Source: Phlegmacium glaucopus (lineage: Eukaryota > Basidiomycota > Agaricomycetes > Agaricales > Cortinariaceae). Taken from it: a DNA stretch of 64,000 nt. The DNA lies in NCBI GenBank assembly GCA_015039465.1, contig MU130707.1:16048-80047 (forward strand), given 5' to 3'. Shown in pieces: positions 56,100-64,000 of this stretch (positions are counted from its first letter, which is position 1; each line of letters opens with the position of its first letter). The translations under genes and the position numbers were made by a program. The notes beneath the pieces are model-generated. The model did no database searches, was not told where the DNA came from, and saw only the letters and a list, made by a program, of their open reading frames with translations.

Positions 56100-56870
56100 A
56101 CCGGTGGTCTCAGTTGTGTAGATGCTGATTCACTTGTTTTTTTTGGTAGGCGCTTAGTCGCTGACAGTGAGTGACGCCCATGCTTTCGACAAATGATGTA
56201 GAGTTCGGTTGTTGATGTAGTGGCCTGGACGATGACGTGGTTGAAGAAGTGGACCTGGTAGACGGCAAGTGAGTTATTGATTCCTTTTCGACATCAACTA
56301 TTGATTGAAGATGATTGTCGACGGAACTCTCGAGCTGATAGAATGAAAGGGAAGACGTCGATATTTGGACATGATATAGACTTACCCCTACCCCTTCCCT
56401 ATTGGTAAATCCTACCACTCCTCTTTATGGCGAGTACTGCATATGTAGACGCGTTTATTTGTGATGGATTCAACGAATGAGGTCCAATTCATGCGTTGAT
56501 ATCATGGCTATATGATGACGCGATTGTTGAAGGATAAAGGGGTTATCTCGGTAGACAGCAAGTGAGCTAGCTTCTCGGTTTTGACATCAACCCACCTCTG
56601 TTAGAGTTAAACACCCAGATAAAAATACCATCACAAAAAGGACAGATTCAATCGTTCGTTGTTGATGTAGTAGTCAGATGATGACACGGTTGTTGCATTG
56701 GATCTAGTAGACGAAAAGTGAGTTAGTGACTCGATCTTTTCTTCTTCATCAATTCACCTCCATATATTCAATAGATTCAAACGATAGGTCCATGGAAGGG
56801 TTGAAATGTCGATTTTATGGTGATCACCAGCCGATCAGCACTACCATCTCGACTTCATCAATATCCAGGG
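56100..56870 (-). pseudogene. Array-end spacer remnants
   Basis: Words of module 2 recur twice (ATTTGTGATGGATTCAACGA at 56457; GTTGTTGCATTGGATCTAGT at 56689; CATCTCGACTTCATCAATAT at 56845) but without the coding blocks. This marks the right end of the array; transposable elements begin at about 57031. Confidence 0.45.
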
Positions 56871-57232
56871 GAAGATGATCGATTCTGAAGACGACCGAGA
56901 TAACGTTTGTTATGTGGAGGTAGATGTAACGAGGCACGGAGTAATGTACCGATGTTTTGCGAAGTAGAAAGATGAACGCGTTGGGATCATGTGATCCCGG
57001 CTTCTTGTCCATTAACCACCAGCATACACGATTAGGCTCGTGACCATCCTGTATATGAAAACTTCGATATACAGGCTGGTCCAGCTGACTTTAAATCCCC
57101 GTACCGCGCGGCTCCCACGCTCATTTCTATAAAAGGTTAGAGGAATTTTGACCCCCCCTACACAATCGGTCCGGCTCACGCCAAATCTTCCCAGTCAGCG
57201 TCTCGTGATGCACACCGCCATGCTCCGTTAAA

Positions 57233-57778
57233 TAGTGATGGGCAGGGGTTTGGGAAACCCCTGGGGTACAAGGGTAAGGGTAAGGAGGGTCAGGGTCAGG
57301 GTACAGATTTTTTGACCCTTGAAAAACCCTTACCCTTCTGGAGGGGTCAGGGTATTTTTGGGAATTTTTATTTCTCTGATATCAGAGTGATCTAACTGTT
57401 GTGTATCTATAAAATTGACTTTAAATCAGAGAAAAAGCAATCTAAAGAGGCCTCACTGCTTTCACAACAATCAGTAGCTTAAAATACTAGTCAAACCCTC
57501 TCTATTTCATTTAAAATCTATTGCTAAACACCTTTAACACCCTGAACATGTTTTAAATAATAGCTACTTTGAAGGCTCCTTTGGATTACAAAGCTTGAGG
57601 AAGGATTTGGACCAAACCCTTGCACTAAACCCTGCTGGGGTTTCTTACCCTCCAACCCCTCAGAAACCCTTACCCTTACCCTCCAAAACCCTTACCCTCA
57701 GCCAAGGGTAAGGGTTTTTGGAGGGTAAGGGTAAGGGTCAACCTAATTCCACCCCAGGGTTACCCTTGACCATCACTA
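57233..57778. mobile_element. hAT-like MITE rich in telomere-like GGGTAA motifs
   Basis: Starts TAGTGATGGGCA and ends TGACCATCACTA, an inverted repeat of the hAT style, flanked by 8-bp CCGTTAAA (57225-57232) and CCGTTGGA (57779-57786), a 6/8 match to a target duplication. The ends are packed with GGGTAAGGGTAAGG and GGGTCAGGGTCAGGG on one side and CCCTTACCCTTACCCTCC on the other; the centre is AT-rich. It inserted inside the larger TIR element. No coding capacity. Confidence 0.7.
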
Positions 57779-57859
57779 CCGTTGGATGAAATCGATGTGT
57801 TTTCTCATGGGTGACACAACTATATCAGATTCAAACATAGCAAAAATCAGTAAGGCACT

Positions 57860-58512
57860 TCAAGAAATCCGATATCCCCAGTACCTCAGTTTTGAGGTGT
57901 CAAGCAAGTCAAGTACGAGGCCAAAGGGACTCAGACGACCAATGCCAAGGGCCTCCTTGATGCATTGTTCATGAGATTTTGGGACTTTGAGCAGTTCTGG
58001 GGCTTTGTAAGGTTCAACGCGTGCAGGCAACGCAGAAGGGTTTTCACAAGGAGGCTCTGAGTCTAGGTTTTCAACCGCAGTTGAACTATACATAAAATAC
58101 ATTCCACATTAAAGAAAAATATTGGAATCAGCAGATGTGGACTCGAACTCGTCAAAATAACCACTGTCAGCTTCACGAGCATCTTACTCCCTTCTTGTTG
58201 TTAAAAAGGTATCAGGCATCGATGTTGGGACAAATTTGAAAGGAGTTGGTGGTATGTAGGGACCTAAAGTAATTGGAAGACTGGTGTCTCGCACAGCCTG
58301 GATGCTGACAGAGAAGCGTCCGCAGTTCCAGAAAATTTGGTGAAATGATTGTCGGAAGCCAGAGGGTTGGCTCTTGGTTGACGGGGATTTTTCGTTGGTG
58401 CAAATGCTGCCGACACCAATATATCAGCGGCGCTTCTTGGATGATGGTAGGGGTGAATCGCAGACTGGGAAGATTTGGCTGTAAGCCGGACCGATTGTTT
58501 AGGGGGGGTCAA
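57860..58512 (-). pseudogene. Coding remnants of the TIR element
   Basis: On the minus strand from just inside the right TIR: MTPPKQSVRLTAKSSQSAIH, HPRSAADILVSAAFAPTKNP (58264-58512), then, possibly after introns, DSGYFDEFESTSADSNIF (58105-58160) and ENLDSEPPCENPSALPARVE, PYKAPELLKVPKSHEQCIKE, ALGIGRLSPFGLVLDLLDTS (57860-58085). The start position just inside a TIR and direction inward suggest the N-terminal part of a transposon-encoded protein; the rest is lost at the MITE. Family uncertain; a resemblance to long ORFs of Agaricomycete DNA elements is only an impression. Confidence 0.4.
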
Positions 58513-58873
58513 AATTCCTCTAACCTTTTATAGAAATGAGCGTGGGAGCCGCGCAGTACATCAATTCAAGCTCAGATTTACCAGTCTGTATATCGCAGGA
58601 TTTCCCCTTCATATACAGACGGTCACCGGTCTAATACACAATATTGTTAATCGCATTTTAACATTAATTCATTGTAAATTATTATTCCTCTTCGGCATTG
58701 ACTTCACATTCTTTTCGCATTCATTTTCATTTTGCACTCTTTTCGCTCAGCACACACGATATCGTTGAATCACGTCTCTTTTCGCATTTGCATCCTTTTC
58801 ACTTTATTTTTCGCAGTCCGTTTCTCCATCTTTTATCCTTCTCCTTATATTTCAGTCAAATCGCTCCTTTATC

Positions 58874-60466
58874 ATGCCTCCAACCATCGATAATCGTAGA
58901 AATAGATCTACTCGTCCTGCCCCGGTGGGCTCACTGGCAGACGGTACTGATAGTGGCCAGGGATCTGGGCCTTTATCCGATGCTTATGTGGCAGAACTTG
59001 AGCGACGACCAGATCCTGGTTCTGGCCAGCAAGTCCAGGCTCCTGCCAATGTTTCACATATGGAAGTCCGTCGTTCTTCACGCGTGGCTTCTAGGCCTCA
59101 GTCGGCTCAGCTGCCGGCAATGCCTTCTTCTTTTGTCCTTGCCCCTCCTGGTGCCAGGAAGGCTGCTGGATACATTTACGAAGTGCTACCTTCCATTGCC
59201 GATGCCAGTCCATCCCTACGTGAACACCATAGTGGTCCATCAGACCCACCTGGGACTGTTGATGACTCTCAGGACATCAGCTTACCCCAGCCAAGTCTGG
59301 TGCCTGCTAGTGGTGGTTTTGTAGGCCGGAAGCGTGCTGCTACGAGTGAGGTACCTCACTCTCCTCGTCGCGGCAGTGGCCCTGTGGATTCTCTTCATAC
59401 ATTCCCAGCCCCCCTCTCTATGGCCCAAGCCTTGACATCCCCTGCCAACCCTACCACGCCAACACGTTCCACTCGATCCAATAGGGCTGTTGAGCCTGTC
59501 TCGAGCCCCATTGCTTCCAACCCATTGCTACATCATCCTGTCGCTGCCAGCATTCACACCCCATCTCCTGGCCGGAGATGTTCCCTGTTCCTTCGCACGC
59601 GTGATAGCCATGCCGCCTGGGCAGCTGCCGAGGGATTGCTTCCCATTCCAGATGCTTTTCAGGCACCCGGCTATGTGCCAGCGCATAGAGTGGGGGGCAT
59701 CATCTATGATGTCCATGCTCCACGCCTGCAGCATCCCCGGCCAGCTGGCCCAGAGGTCAGGCCTGACCATCCATTCACTGGCCCTCTGCGCCACCCCTCT
59801 GAGCGCCCTCAGAGGGAAAGCTCACTTGCTCCTGCCATTGCTGCCATTCCAACTTTGCATGTGCGAAGCATTGCAGCCAGTGTCCTTTTTCTTTTTTACT
59901 TCATTATGTGTAAATTGGACTTAATGACACGCATATAGCCACATATACATGGGCCTGTCCATGCCCATACCAACGTGGGAGATCCTAGATCTCTTTCATC
60001 TGCCAACCGCCCGCCCAGCGTTAGTACTGTTTTACTCTTCACCTGTCATGTATTTATGCGCATATAGTCAGGTGGTCATGAAGCTTCCCGAGTTTCCAAC
60101 AGTACGCATCTGGCTAGCCCTTCCAATACCATTAGCTCAGCTCAGTTGCATGAGCTTGCACGTCAACAATTCTTCCAGCAGGTGCCCCCTCCACCTTCCC
60201 CTCTTCAACTCCCTTCTCTTGGTACACAGCCTTCAGTCGATATGGAACTTGTGGCAGCGATAGCAGCCGCCTTACGTGCCACTTCATCCCAGCTTCCTTC
60301 CAATGCTGGACCCTTGCAGTCTACTCGGAAGTATTTTTCTTGTACGATTACCAACGTGACTAGTGAACTGCCCATTACCGTGATCAAGGAACTGAAATCC
60401 GGTTTCAAAAATTATATCCCGCTATCGCTCTGTACCCATAAGGCATGTTCCAATGCGACACATTGA
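58874..60466 (+). CDS. Gag-like Pro/Ser-rich protein of the retroelement, possibly truncated
   Basis: Starts MPPTIDNRRNRSTRPAPVGS and is open to 59938; a likely splice (exon end near 59885, exon 59939-60020, exon 60069-60466) continues with GPVHAHTNVGDPRSLSSANR, STHLASPSNTISSAQLHELA, VDMELVAAIAAALRATSSQL and KYFSCTITNVTSELPITVIK, ELKSGFKNYIPLSLCTHKAC. The last two motifs match the beginning of a conserved domain common in basidiomycete retroelements, which normally continues for ~200 residues; here it stops at TGA 60464-60466 and turns AT-rich. So it looks cut off by an insertion or deletion. The N-terminal part is low-complexity. Confidence 0.5.
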
Positions 60467-60470
60467 TATG

Positions 60471-61339
60471 ACTCAAAATTGCATATGCATGGATTTTGCA
60501 AATTTTGTCTATTATTTCAGCATTATTAAATCAATAAGTGCACCCAACTGTTAAATACAACTGATAATTAAATAACAGAATTGGAGTTGTATGCCCTACA
60601 ACTGCTAATTACTGTTTCTGTTGACTCAAACACTTAGTAGTTTTTGAATATGGTCAAATGACTATTTATTCAATGCTACAAAATAATATAGTCAAGAGTT
60701 AAAACCATAAACTCCATGATAACTCTATATTATACAGAAACAGTACCTAAACACAGGGGGCAAAGTCACACAAAGCATGCCAATGTTTTAGACCATGGGA
60801 GAATCACTCGGAGTTCCAAACAGGTGCTCATACGAGACCAAACAGTTGAGATTTATACCGTGGGAAAGTTTCGGAATGCTCCGAAAATCTCTGGAAATAA
60901 ATGATAGACATATGAAACCAATATAACTCTGGGCTCAGGAGTTGATGTGGGAGTGATTAATTAATCACAAACCCAGAGTAGCCCAGAGTATCTATCAATC
61001 AATTAATTAATCTACCTGTCTCTGACAGATGTATCATTTGTTTCAAAGAGATTGTATAAGGACTTTTCTAGCTATTTCCCCTTTTGTAAATATTTGTATG
61101 TATATAAAGGCAACCAGAACTGTAGTTATTTTATTCTAAGCGAATGTAAACATAGAATTTTGTCTATGTGGAGATACAGGTTGTGATGTGACCAGTCTCT
61201 TCTGCTTCACTGCCACAACCTTCAAACATAGGACTAGATCTCCCTGCTCGTCGTTTGAGCAGCTCTGTCATTCTTTTCATATAAAACTACAGACAAGTCT
61301 TAGAAGGATTTGCAGAATAAATTCAAATAAATTTAAACC
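60471..61339 (+). promoter_or_regulatory. AT-rich block with TATA box upstream of second gag-like gene
   Basis: Contains GATTAATTAATC (60955-60966), AATCAATTAATTAATC (60996-61011) and a clear TATATAAAGG at 61101-61110, about 240 nt before the ATG at 61340. The composition differs sharply from the GC-richer ORFs on both sides. It resembles a solo LTR or an element promoter inserted between two gag-like frames, but matching ends and a target duplication could not be identified by eye. Confidence 0.35.
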
Positions 61340-63079
61340 ATGCCTAGAATCCAGGCTGACCCTGGTCTTTTAGAATGCCCGGATTTTGCTTCCGCTGTCT
61401 ACACGGCTGCACGAACCCCATTCATTAACTTGACCACTACCGAGGAGCAAGCCATCCAATTTCTAAAAAATCTCTGGGATGCCGGTAACCAGGCAGACAA
61501 GGTCAGGTGGCACCAGCAGAATGAAGATGACAATGCCGCTCTCACGGAACGTCATTGGGTGCAGTTAGAAGCAGACTCGGCTAGGCTTCAGGCCAAAACT
61601 GTCAAGGCAGAGGCCCTTCGCAAGGAGGAGATGAGGAAGAACAAGACCAAATACATGCCGATCCCAGATAGGGATGTCCCTACGACAGCATTGATCATTG
61701 CTTCCAATTATGCCATCAGGAAGATGGAAAAAGGGCTATATGTTGAGTTGTGGTATTATACTAATGCCGGTTTAGACGATGCTGCCTGGTCATCCACCAT
61801 GACTGATGACGAAGCCATGGTGTTCCTGCGTCAGCCTGATGGCACCACGTCTTGGGTTCCTGCGGCTTCCGCCAGGGATGCCAATGGAGTTCATGACGAT
61901 AAGGATATATCATGGGAAGACTTCTGTCAGGCAGCTCCTCGAATGATCGTCGCAATGGAAGAAGCCGATTGGCCCCAGGATCGCGTGATCATGCTTGCTA
62001 AGTTCTGGGGCAACCTACAAGTACACGAGCTCCGTTCTTCCAGGGACCCACTCGACCAGAAGACATTGATTGTCTACCAAGCAGAGCAACGAAGACTTTG
62101 GCATCTGGCCATTTCCTCCCCTCACGGCGCTTACAACCTCTCTCGCATCAACGAGGAAATAATACGAAAAACCCATGAACGAGTATATTGGGATGACCGT
62201 AGGCTCAAGGACAATGAAAGGGACTATCGCGTATGTCCTTTTGCCCATTCCTTTTTATGGTTTCGATTCTGACAATCGCTTTATTGAATTTTCTCTTCAC
62301 CTACTTCATTCATTGCATCATGCATGCCCCTCTGTTGCATCATGCACGCCTCCCTGTTGCATTGCGCATGCCTCTCTGTTGCATTGCGCACGCCTCTCTG
62401 TTGCATTGCGCATGCCTCTCTGCTGCATCGTGCACGCCTCTTTGTTGCATCACGCATGCCTCTCTGTTGCACTCTGCACGCCTCTCTGTTGCATCACGCA
62501 CGCCTCTCTGTTGCATTGTGCATGCCTCTCTGTTGCATCATGCACACCTCCTCGTTGCACCATGCATGCCTCACTATCCTTATTCCTCCCCTTGCATGAA
62601 TGTCTCACTCTGATCATCGATTGATGGCTCCCTCTTCCCTCCTTCAGCGGAGGGCAGGCAGCCACCTAAATCCTCGTGAGCCTCGCCGCCGTTCGTCGTC
62701 CCCCAAACATAGACCCTCTTCCTCGAGGCAGTCCGTTTCTGAAAAATCCCAGCCTCCCAAGAGGACGGATTTCCAGTCAAGCACAGCTGGAAAGGCCTAC
62801 TCTGCTTGTGCCGTCTGTCTCAGCCGTCGCCTACACAGGATTGCTGAGTGCACGTCGTCGACTTTGTGGGACAAGACCTCACTCAGTCTTGCCATCCGAG
62901 TCAACAAGTCACTCACGATGCGCAATGGTCGTCCAGTTTGCGCCAATTGGCAACGGGTCGCCAGCTGTTCCAGCCCCCGTCACGACAATCGCCACATTTG
63001 CTCTGGATGCATTTCCCCATCTCATGGAGCTCAGGACTGTCCTCGAGCAGAGAAGGTCCAGAGCTCTCACTCCCTATAA
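61340..63079 (+). CDS. Second gag-like protein with zinc knuckle
   Basis: Exon 1 is 61340-62230: MPRIQADPGLLECPDFASAV, a charged coiled coil (WVQLEADSARLQAKTVKAEA), IIASNYAIRKMEKGLYVELW, YYTNAGLDDAAW, LAKFWGNLQVHELRSSRDPL, LIVYQAEQRRLWHLAIS, INEEIIRKTHERVYWDDR. The donor GTATGT at 62231 and acceptor CTTCAG at 62647 frame a 417-bp intron; exon 2, 62648-63079, adds a Ser/Arg-rich linker and CAVCLSRRLHRIAECTSSTL, WDKTSLS, VCANWQRVASCSSPRHDNRH and the knuckle CSGCISPSHGAQDC (CX2CX4HX4C). The family is abundant in Agaricomycete retroelements and binds element RNA/DNA by inference. Both exons are intact. Confidence 0.7.
62310..62580 (+). repeat. 22-bp minisatellite inside the gag-like gene's intron
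   Basis: About a dozen units of the form GCAYGCCTCTCTGTTGCATY (22 bp with GC at the end) run head to tail with scattered substitutions. GCATGC at unit junctions is palindromic. It fills most of the intron 62231-62647. The array is open in several frames on both strands, which produces long spurious open frames rich in Cys, His and Leu. Confidence 0.85.
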
Positions 63080-64000
63080 TCCAGATGTGTGGGCATCCCT
63101 ATTACATGAGGCTGGTTTATTTGAGAAGTATGCTCATCTTCCACAGAGCATGCGGACTGGATTTCATCTTAATCTACCTGCGATCTCAATCACTCAAGCT
63201 CCCCCTAATAAAACCACCATCATTGATCTCGCTGAGCACCTTCGACAAAATTGTCAATCTGGAAATTCACAAGCGTTGCTACTTGGGTCCACTCACATGC
63301 GCGGAAGTCGAGAACCTCATTGGTCCATTCCAATCTTCCCCTTTTTCAATTATCCCTAAACCAGGAAGACCTGGTCACTTCCAAATCTTACAAAACTATT
63401 CCTTCCCTCATAAGACATCGATCCAGTTTCCCAACCCTTTGATCAACTCCTTCGTTAACTCAGATGAATTTCCTACCACTTGGGGTACATTTACAGCCAT
63501 TTCCCTGCTCATTCGCAGACTCCCTCCAGGCTCTCAGGTTGCCACCCGAGACGTCGTGGAGGCTTATCGCACTATTCCATTGCATCCGTTGCAATGGCCT
63601 GGAGCAGTGGCTCGAATCAGCCACAATGCCTTCTGCATTGACACATGTACATGTTTTGGGGTCTCTCCATCCTCAGGGGTATACGGTGTGGTTGCTGACA
63701 CTGGCGTTGACTTGTGTAGACACCGTGGGATCGGTCTGTTGGCGAAATGGGTTGACGACCATGTCCTTTTTCGCGTTCTTCTCACCTGACTTGCTGAATA
63801 CAACCTTCAGCGTCTCGCATTACACGCTGAGCTATCAGCACGAGGTCCACAGCAGGACGGAGGTCACCTATGGTATGGCGGAAAAGTCTTCCCAGACGGC
63901 ACAATTGACGAGCATGTTGAGAATTATCAATTCCCTTGCGTTGACTTATCTACTCGCACCCCTCGCTCTCTCGAAGACCAACAGTATTCCTATAACTTTG
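62970..64000 (+). pseudogene. Reverse transcriptase of the retroelement, frameshifted, 3' partial
   Basis: Starts in the +1 frame within the end of the gag-like gene: ALTPYNPDVWASLLHEAGLF, EKYAHLPQSMRTGFHLNLPA (63070-63180). A shift near 63243 moves to IVNLEIHKRCYLGPLTCAEV, LIGPFQSSPFSIIPKPGRPG, HFQILQNYSFPHK, PTTWGTFTAISLLIRRLPPG, VATRDVVEAYRTIPLHPLQW, PGAVARISHNAFCIDTCTCF, GVSPSSGVYGVVADTGVDLC, LAKWVDDHVLFR. D of TRDV and DD of WVDDH are the polymerase Asp residues. A TGA at 63787-63789 interrupts it before LAEYNLQRLALHAELS, and the frame continues to the window edge. RNase H and any integrase or recombinase would lie beyond 64000. Confidence 0.75.

Larger units (their letters stand above)
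32440..56860 (-). repeat. Tandem array, ~3.9-kb units, of gene 1 plus two spacer modules
   Basis: Gene-1 start codons on the minus strand lie at 34923, 38866, 42842, 46677, 52514 and 55818. The first three intervals are 3943, 3976 and 3835 bp; the fourth, 5837 bp, contains the deleted copy G; the last is 3304 bp. In each full unit, reading along the minus strand, gene 1 is followed by module 3 (peptide DRKDRE..LWRM) and module 2 (gene 2), then the next gene 1. Spacer identity is high enough to align by eye for kilobases, so the duplication is fairly recent, with older divergence toward the right end. Confidence 0.85.
57031..58635. mobile_element. DNA element with ~110-135-bp terminal inverted repeats
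   Basis: The left end (57031-57161, from ATTAGGCTCGTGACC) and right end (58500-58635, ending GGTCACCGGTCTAAT) are inverted copies: both contain CTGTATATGA, CGATATACAG, CGCGCGGCTCCCACG or its close variant, and CTATAAAAGGTTAGAGGAAT then TTTGACCCCCCCTA. Flanks ACACG / ACACA may be a 5-bp target duplication. Inside are a nested MITE (57233-57778) and minus-strand coding remnants. Most likely a non-autonomous or decayed cut-and-paste element; superfamily not determined. Confidence 0.7.
58640..64000 (+). mobile_element. Retroelement (possibly composite), 3' end outside window
   Basis: The region carries, all on the plus strand, a Pro/Ser-rich gag-like frame (58874-60466), an AT-rich promoter-like insert (60471-61339), a second gag-like frame ending in a zinc knuckle (61340-63079) and an overlapping reverse transcriptase frame (from about 62970). 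RT of the VATRDVVEAYRTIPLHP / LAKWVDDHV type is typical of basidiomycete elements that I associate with DIRS/tyrosine-recombinase retrotransposons, but no recombinase is in the window, so the class is not proved. Terminal repeats were not found. Confidence 0.65.

Noticed and set aside
57241..57770. True telomere or chromosome end
   Set aside because: GGGTAA-type motifs occur in both orientations at the two ends of a bounded element with inverted repeats and target duplication, and ordinary sequence continues beyond.
62310..62580. CRISPR-like array
   Set aside because: Units are contiguous without spacers and the genome is eukaryotic.
62233..62624. Cys/His/Leu-rich proteins on both strands
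   Set aside because: They are translations of a 22-bp minisatellite; several frames are open at once because of the repeat.

Overview
The window is nuclear DNA of a filamentous basidiomycete, most likely an Agaricomycete. Most genes are split by many short (about 45-75 nt) GT-AG introns. Protein types fit: a divergent basidiomycete-type G-alpha, a KRE2/MNT1 mannosyltransferase, an RTA1-like membrane protein, an IRC5/HELLS-like SNF2 ATPase, an F-box protein, a tandem orphan seven-helix membrane-protein family with an IYRCW-[IV]-[MV]-WG motif, and a retroelement of basidiomycete character. No tRNA, rRNA or CRISPR array was recognised.

Left edge (1-5.9 kb, mostly + strand) is a rearranged patch. 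It holds the 3' end of one membrane-protein gene (copy A), a complete one (copy B, 2920-4265), two broken copies of an acetamidase/formamidase gene (one carrying a TA-flanked insertion), a 5'-truncated NAA38/LSMD1-like Sm gene and fragments of the spacer modules found in the large array further right.

The middle (7.9-31.3 kb) is ordinary, fairly dense gene space: G-alpha (7975-10254 +), a conserved fungal protein with polyQ and a 42-bp coding repeat (11312-13800 -), a mannosyltransferase (17814-19569 +), SNF2 ATPase (20181-23675 -), F-box protein (23871-25658 -), S9 prolyl-oligopeptidase-type peptidase (27369-29571 +) and RTA1-like protein (29908-31316 -).

From about 32.4 to 56.9 kb runs a minus-strand tandem array with a period near 3.9 kb (shorter or longer at the right end). 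Each full unit holds the membrane-protein gene (gene 1; copies C, D, E, F, H, I complete, G wrecked by an internal deletion), then downstream of it a module with a conserved DRKDRE...LWRM peptide (module 3) and a module with a spliced coding segment including one hydrophobic helix (gene 2). I cannot name the function of any of the three; gene 1 looks intact and conserved, the other two look partly decayed.

The right edge (57-64 kb) is a nest of transposable elements: a 1.6-kb element with ~110-135-bp terminal inverted repeats carrying inside it a 546-bp hAT-like MITE filled with telomere-like GGGTAA motifs, then a retroelement with gag-like ORFs, a zinc knuckle and a reverse transcriptase that runs out of the window and is frameshifted.
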